Shown piece by piece: positions 63,077 to 64,000 of a stretch of DNA of 64,000 nucleotides. How positions within the stretch are numbered: position 1 is the stretch's first letter; each line of letters starts with the position of its first letter. The stretch lies in the NCBI GenBank assembly GCA_920105625.2, contig OV050033.1, positions 110,693,700-110,757,699 of the forward strand, read 5' to 3'. Origin of the DNA: Clusia tigrina. Its lineage: Eukaryota > Arthropoda > Insecta > Diptera > Clusiidae. The notes under the pieces are model-generated. The model made no database searches, was not told where the DNA came from, and was given only the letters and a program-made list of their open reading frames with translations. Position numbers and translations under genes: made by a program.

Positions 63077-64000
63077 ACTTTTTACTGGAGCGTCAAAAAA
63101 CCTTGAAATTTTGTAACAATAAAGTACTCGAGCCTCTTGTCAATTTAAGCTATCGCTCGAAGCTTTGCTACCCTTGAGTCCCAAATCAAACACTGATAAA
63201 TCTTCAAATGGCCCTAACTTCTATACGGTACGTCCTACACCTATCAAAGTTTGCAACATACAAATGCCTGTAACTTTTTACTGGAGCATCATAAAACCTT
63301 GAAATTTTGTAACAATAAAGTACTCGAGCCTCTTGTCAATTTAAGTTATCGCTCAAAGCTATGCTACCCTTGAGTCCCAAATCAAACACTGATAAAACTT
63401 CAAATGGCCCTAACTTCTATACGGTACGTCATACACCTATCAAAGTTTGCAACATACAAATGCTTGTAACTTTTTACTGGAGCGTCATAAAACCTTGAAA
63501 TTTCGTAACAATAAAGTACTCGAGCCTCTTGTCAATTTAAGCTATCGCTTAAAGCTATGTTACCCTTGAGTCCCAAATGAAACACGGATAAAACTTCAAA
63601 TGGCCCTAACTTCTATACGGTACGTCTTACACCTATCAAAGTTTGCAACATACAAATGCTTGCAACTTTTTACTGGAGCATCATAAAACCTTGAAATTTT
63701 GTAACAATAATGTACTCGAGCCTCTTGTCAATTAAAGCTATCGCTCAAAGCTATGCTACCCTTGAGTCCCAAATCAAACACTGATAAATCTTCAAATGGC
63801 CCTAACTTCTATACGTTACATCCTACACCTATCAAAGTTTGCAACATACAAATGCTTGTAACTTTTTACTGGAGCGTCATAAAACCTTGAAATTTTGTAA
63901 CAATAAAGTACTCGAGCCTCTTGTCAAATTAAGCTATCGCTCAAAGCTATGCTACCCTTGAGTCCCAAATCAAACACTGATAAAACTTTAAATGGCCCTA
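63077..64000. repeat. Partial return of the nine-monomer unit at the right edge
   Basis: The rare monomer CTATCGCTCGAAGCTTTGC (63,150) and then the TTAAGTTATC / GTCATACACC, CGCTTAAAGCTATGTTACC / ATGAAACACGG and ATAATGTACTCG monomers appear in the order seen at 47,700-48,900 and 49,465-50,660, but with two monomers missing after the first. The window ends inside a monomer. Confidence 0.85.

Larger units (their letters stand above)
1..64000. repeat. Satellite DNA array, ~196-bp monomer, ~325 head-to-tail copies
   Basis: Every line of the window carries the same landmarks in the same order and orientation: TACGTCC, CAAAGTTTGCAACA, TTTTTACTGGAGCG, GTACTCGAGCC, AGCTATCGCTC, CCTTGAGTCCC and CTTCTATACGG. 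They recur every 196 bp, with 191-, 195- and ~252-bp variants. The first units are 1-191, 192-437 (carrying a 55-bp insertion) and 438-633. Hand-counted consensus composition is 65 A, 58 T, 47 C and 26 G (37% GC). No unique sequence, inversion or mobile element interrupts the array and neither end is reached. Satellites of this organisation are typically centromeric or pericentromeric; that location is inferred. The family and species are not recognised. Confidence 0.98.

Noticed and set aside
1..64000. CRISPR array
   Set aside because: Repeats are regular, but the intervals between any conserved words are themselves repeated; there are no unique spacers, no short palindromic repeat of 25-40 bp and no cas genes.
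1..64000. CENP-B box (TTCG then A then CGGG spacing)
   Set aside because: TTCG is absent from the consensus, and the rare occurrences (for example near 4,543 and 49,716) are not followed by the required A and CGGG. CTTCTATACGG is only a loose resemblance.
1..64000. tRNA- or 5S-derived satellite (Pol III A and B boxes)
   Set aside because: No GGTTCGANNCC-like B box or matching A box is seen at any monomer position on either strand.
1..64000. Transposon, LTR or terminal inverted repeats within the array
   Set aside because: No monomer is interrupted by foreign sequence, no target-site duplication frames any insert, and the only insertions are tandem copies of satellite sequence.
1..64000. Telomeric or simple-sequence repeats
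   Set aside because: No TTAGG, TTAGGG or similar short tandem runs are present; the longest homopolymer-like runs are AAAAAA/TTTTTT within monomers.

Overview
The whole window is one uninterrupted tandem array of satellite DNA. A monomer of about 196 bp is repeated head-to-tail roughly 325 times, from the first base to the last. No monomer is inverted, no unique sequence interrupts the array, and both edges cut through a monomer, so the array continues on both sides. I see no protein gene, RNA gene, transposon, CRISPR array or operon. The open reading frames of up to 124 codons are by-products of the repeat.

Organism: a long, high-copy, layered satellite points to a eukaryotic nuclear genome, probably a centromeric or pericentromeric heterochromatin block. 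My hand-built consensus is 37% GC (65 A, 58 T, 47 C, 26 G). It has 5 CpG per monomer against about 6.2 expected, so CpG is not strongly depleted. That fits a lineage or locus with little germline CpG methylation, such as many invertebrates, but it does not identify a taxon. I do not recognise the satellite family by name.

Monomer anatomy (position 1 is the T of TACGTCC at window base 1): two 44-bp sub-repeats, B (183-196 joined to 1-30) and A (43-86), match ungapped at 29 of 44 bases and lie 56 bp apart. An XhoI-type CTCGAG lies at 95-100. A short dyad (124-130 with 140-146) lies in the remaining 84 bp. Three length variants matter: 191 bp (one copy of a TGCTA doublet lost), 195 bp (one C lost) and a form with 56 bp tandemly duplicated.

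Layout. Bases 1-8,117 and 10,173-18,302 are near-identical segments about 10.17 kb apart. Units of about 2.0-2.2 kb repeat three times over 16,805-23,190, followed by a 784-bp four-monomer duplication to about 24,056. A 4.8-kb higher-order unit is present as one full copy (25,684-30,486), one copy lacking a monomer (to about 35,123) and one truncated copy (to 37,256). From about 37 kb the array changes character. The 191-bp, 195-bp and 56-bp-duplication variants vanish, and smaller units appear: 785 bp (four monomers), 1,764 bp (nine), 392 bp (two) and 1,175 bp (six). These are separated by monomers that look more individually diverged, especially at 44.4-47.2 kb and 50.7-54.7 kb.

No genes act together here. 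The content records repeated unequal exchange and local amplification at several scales: 56 bp, 196 bp, 0.4-2.2 kb, 4.8 kb and 10.2 kb.
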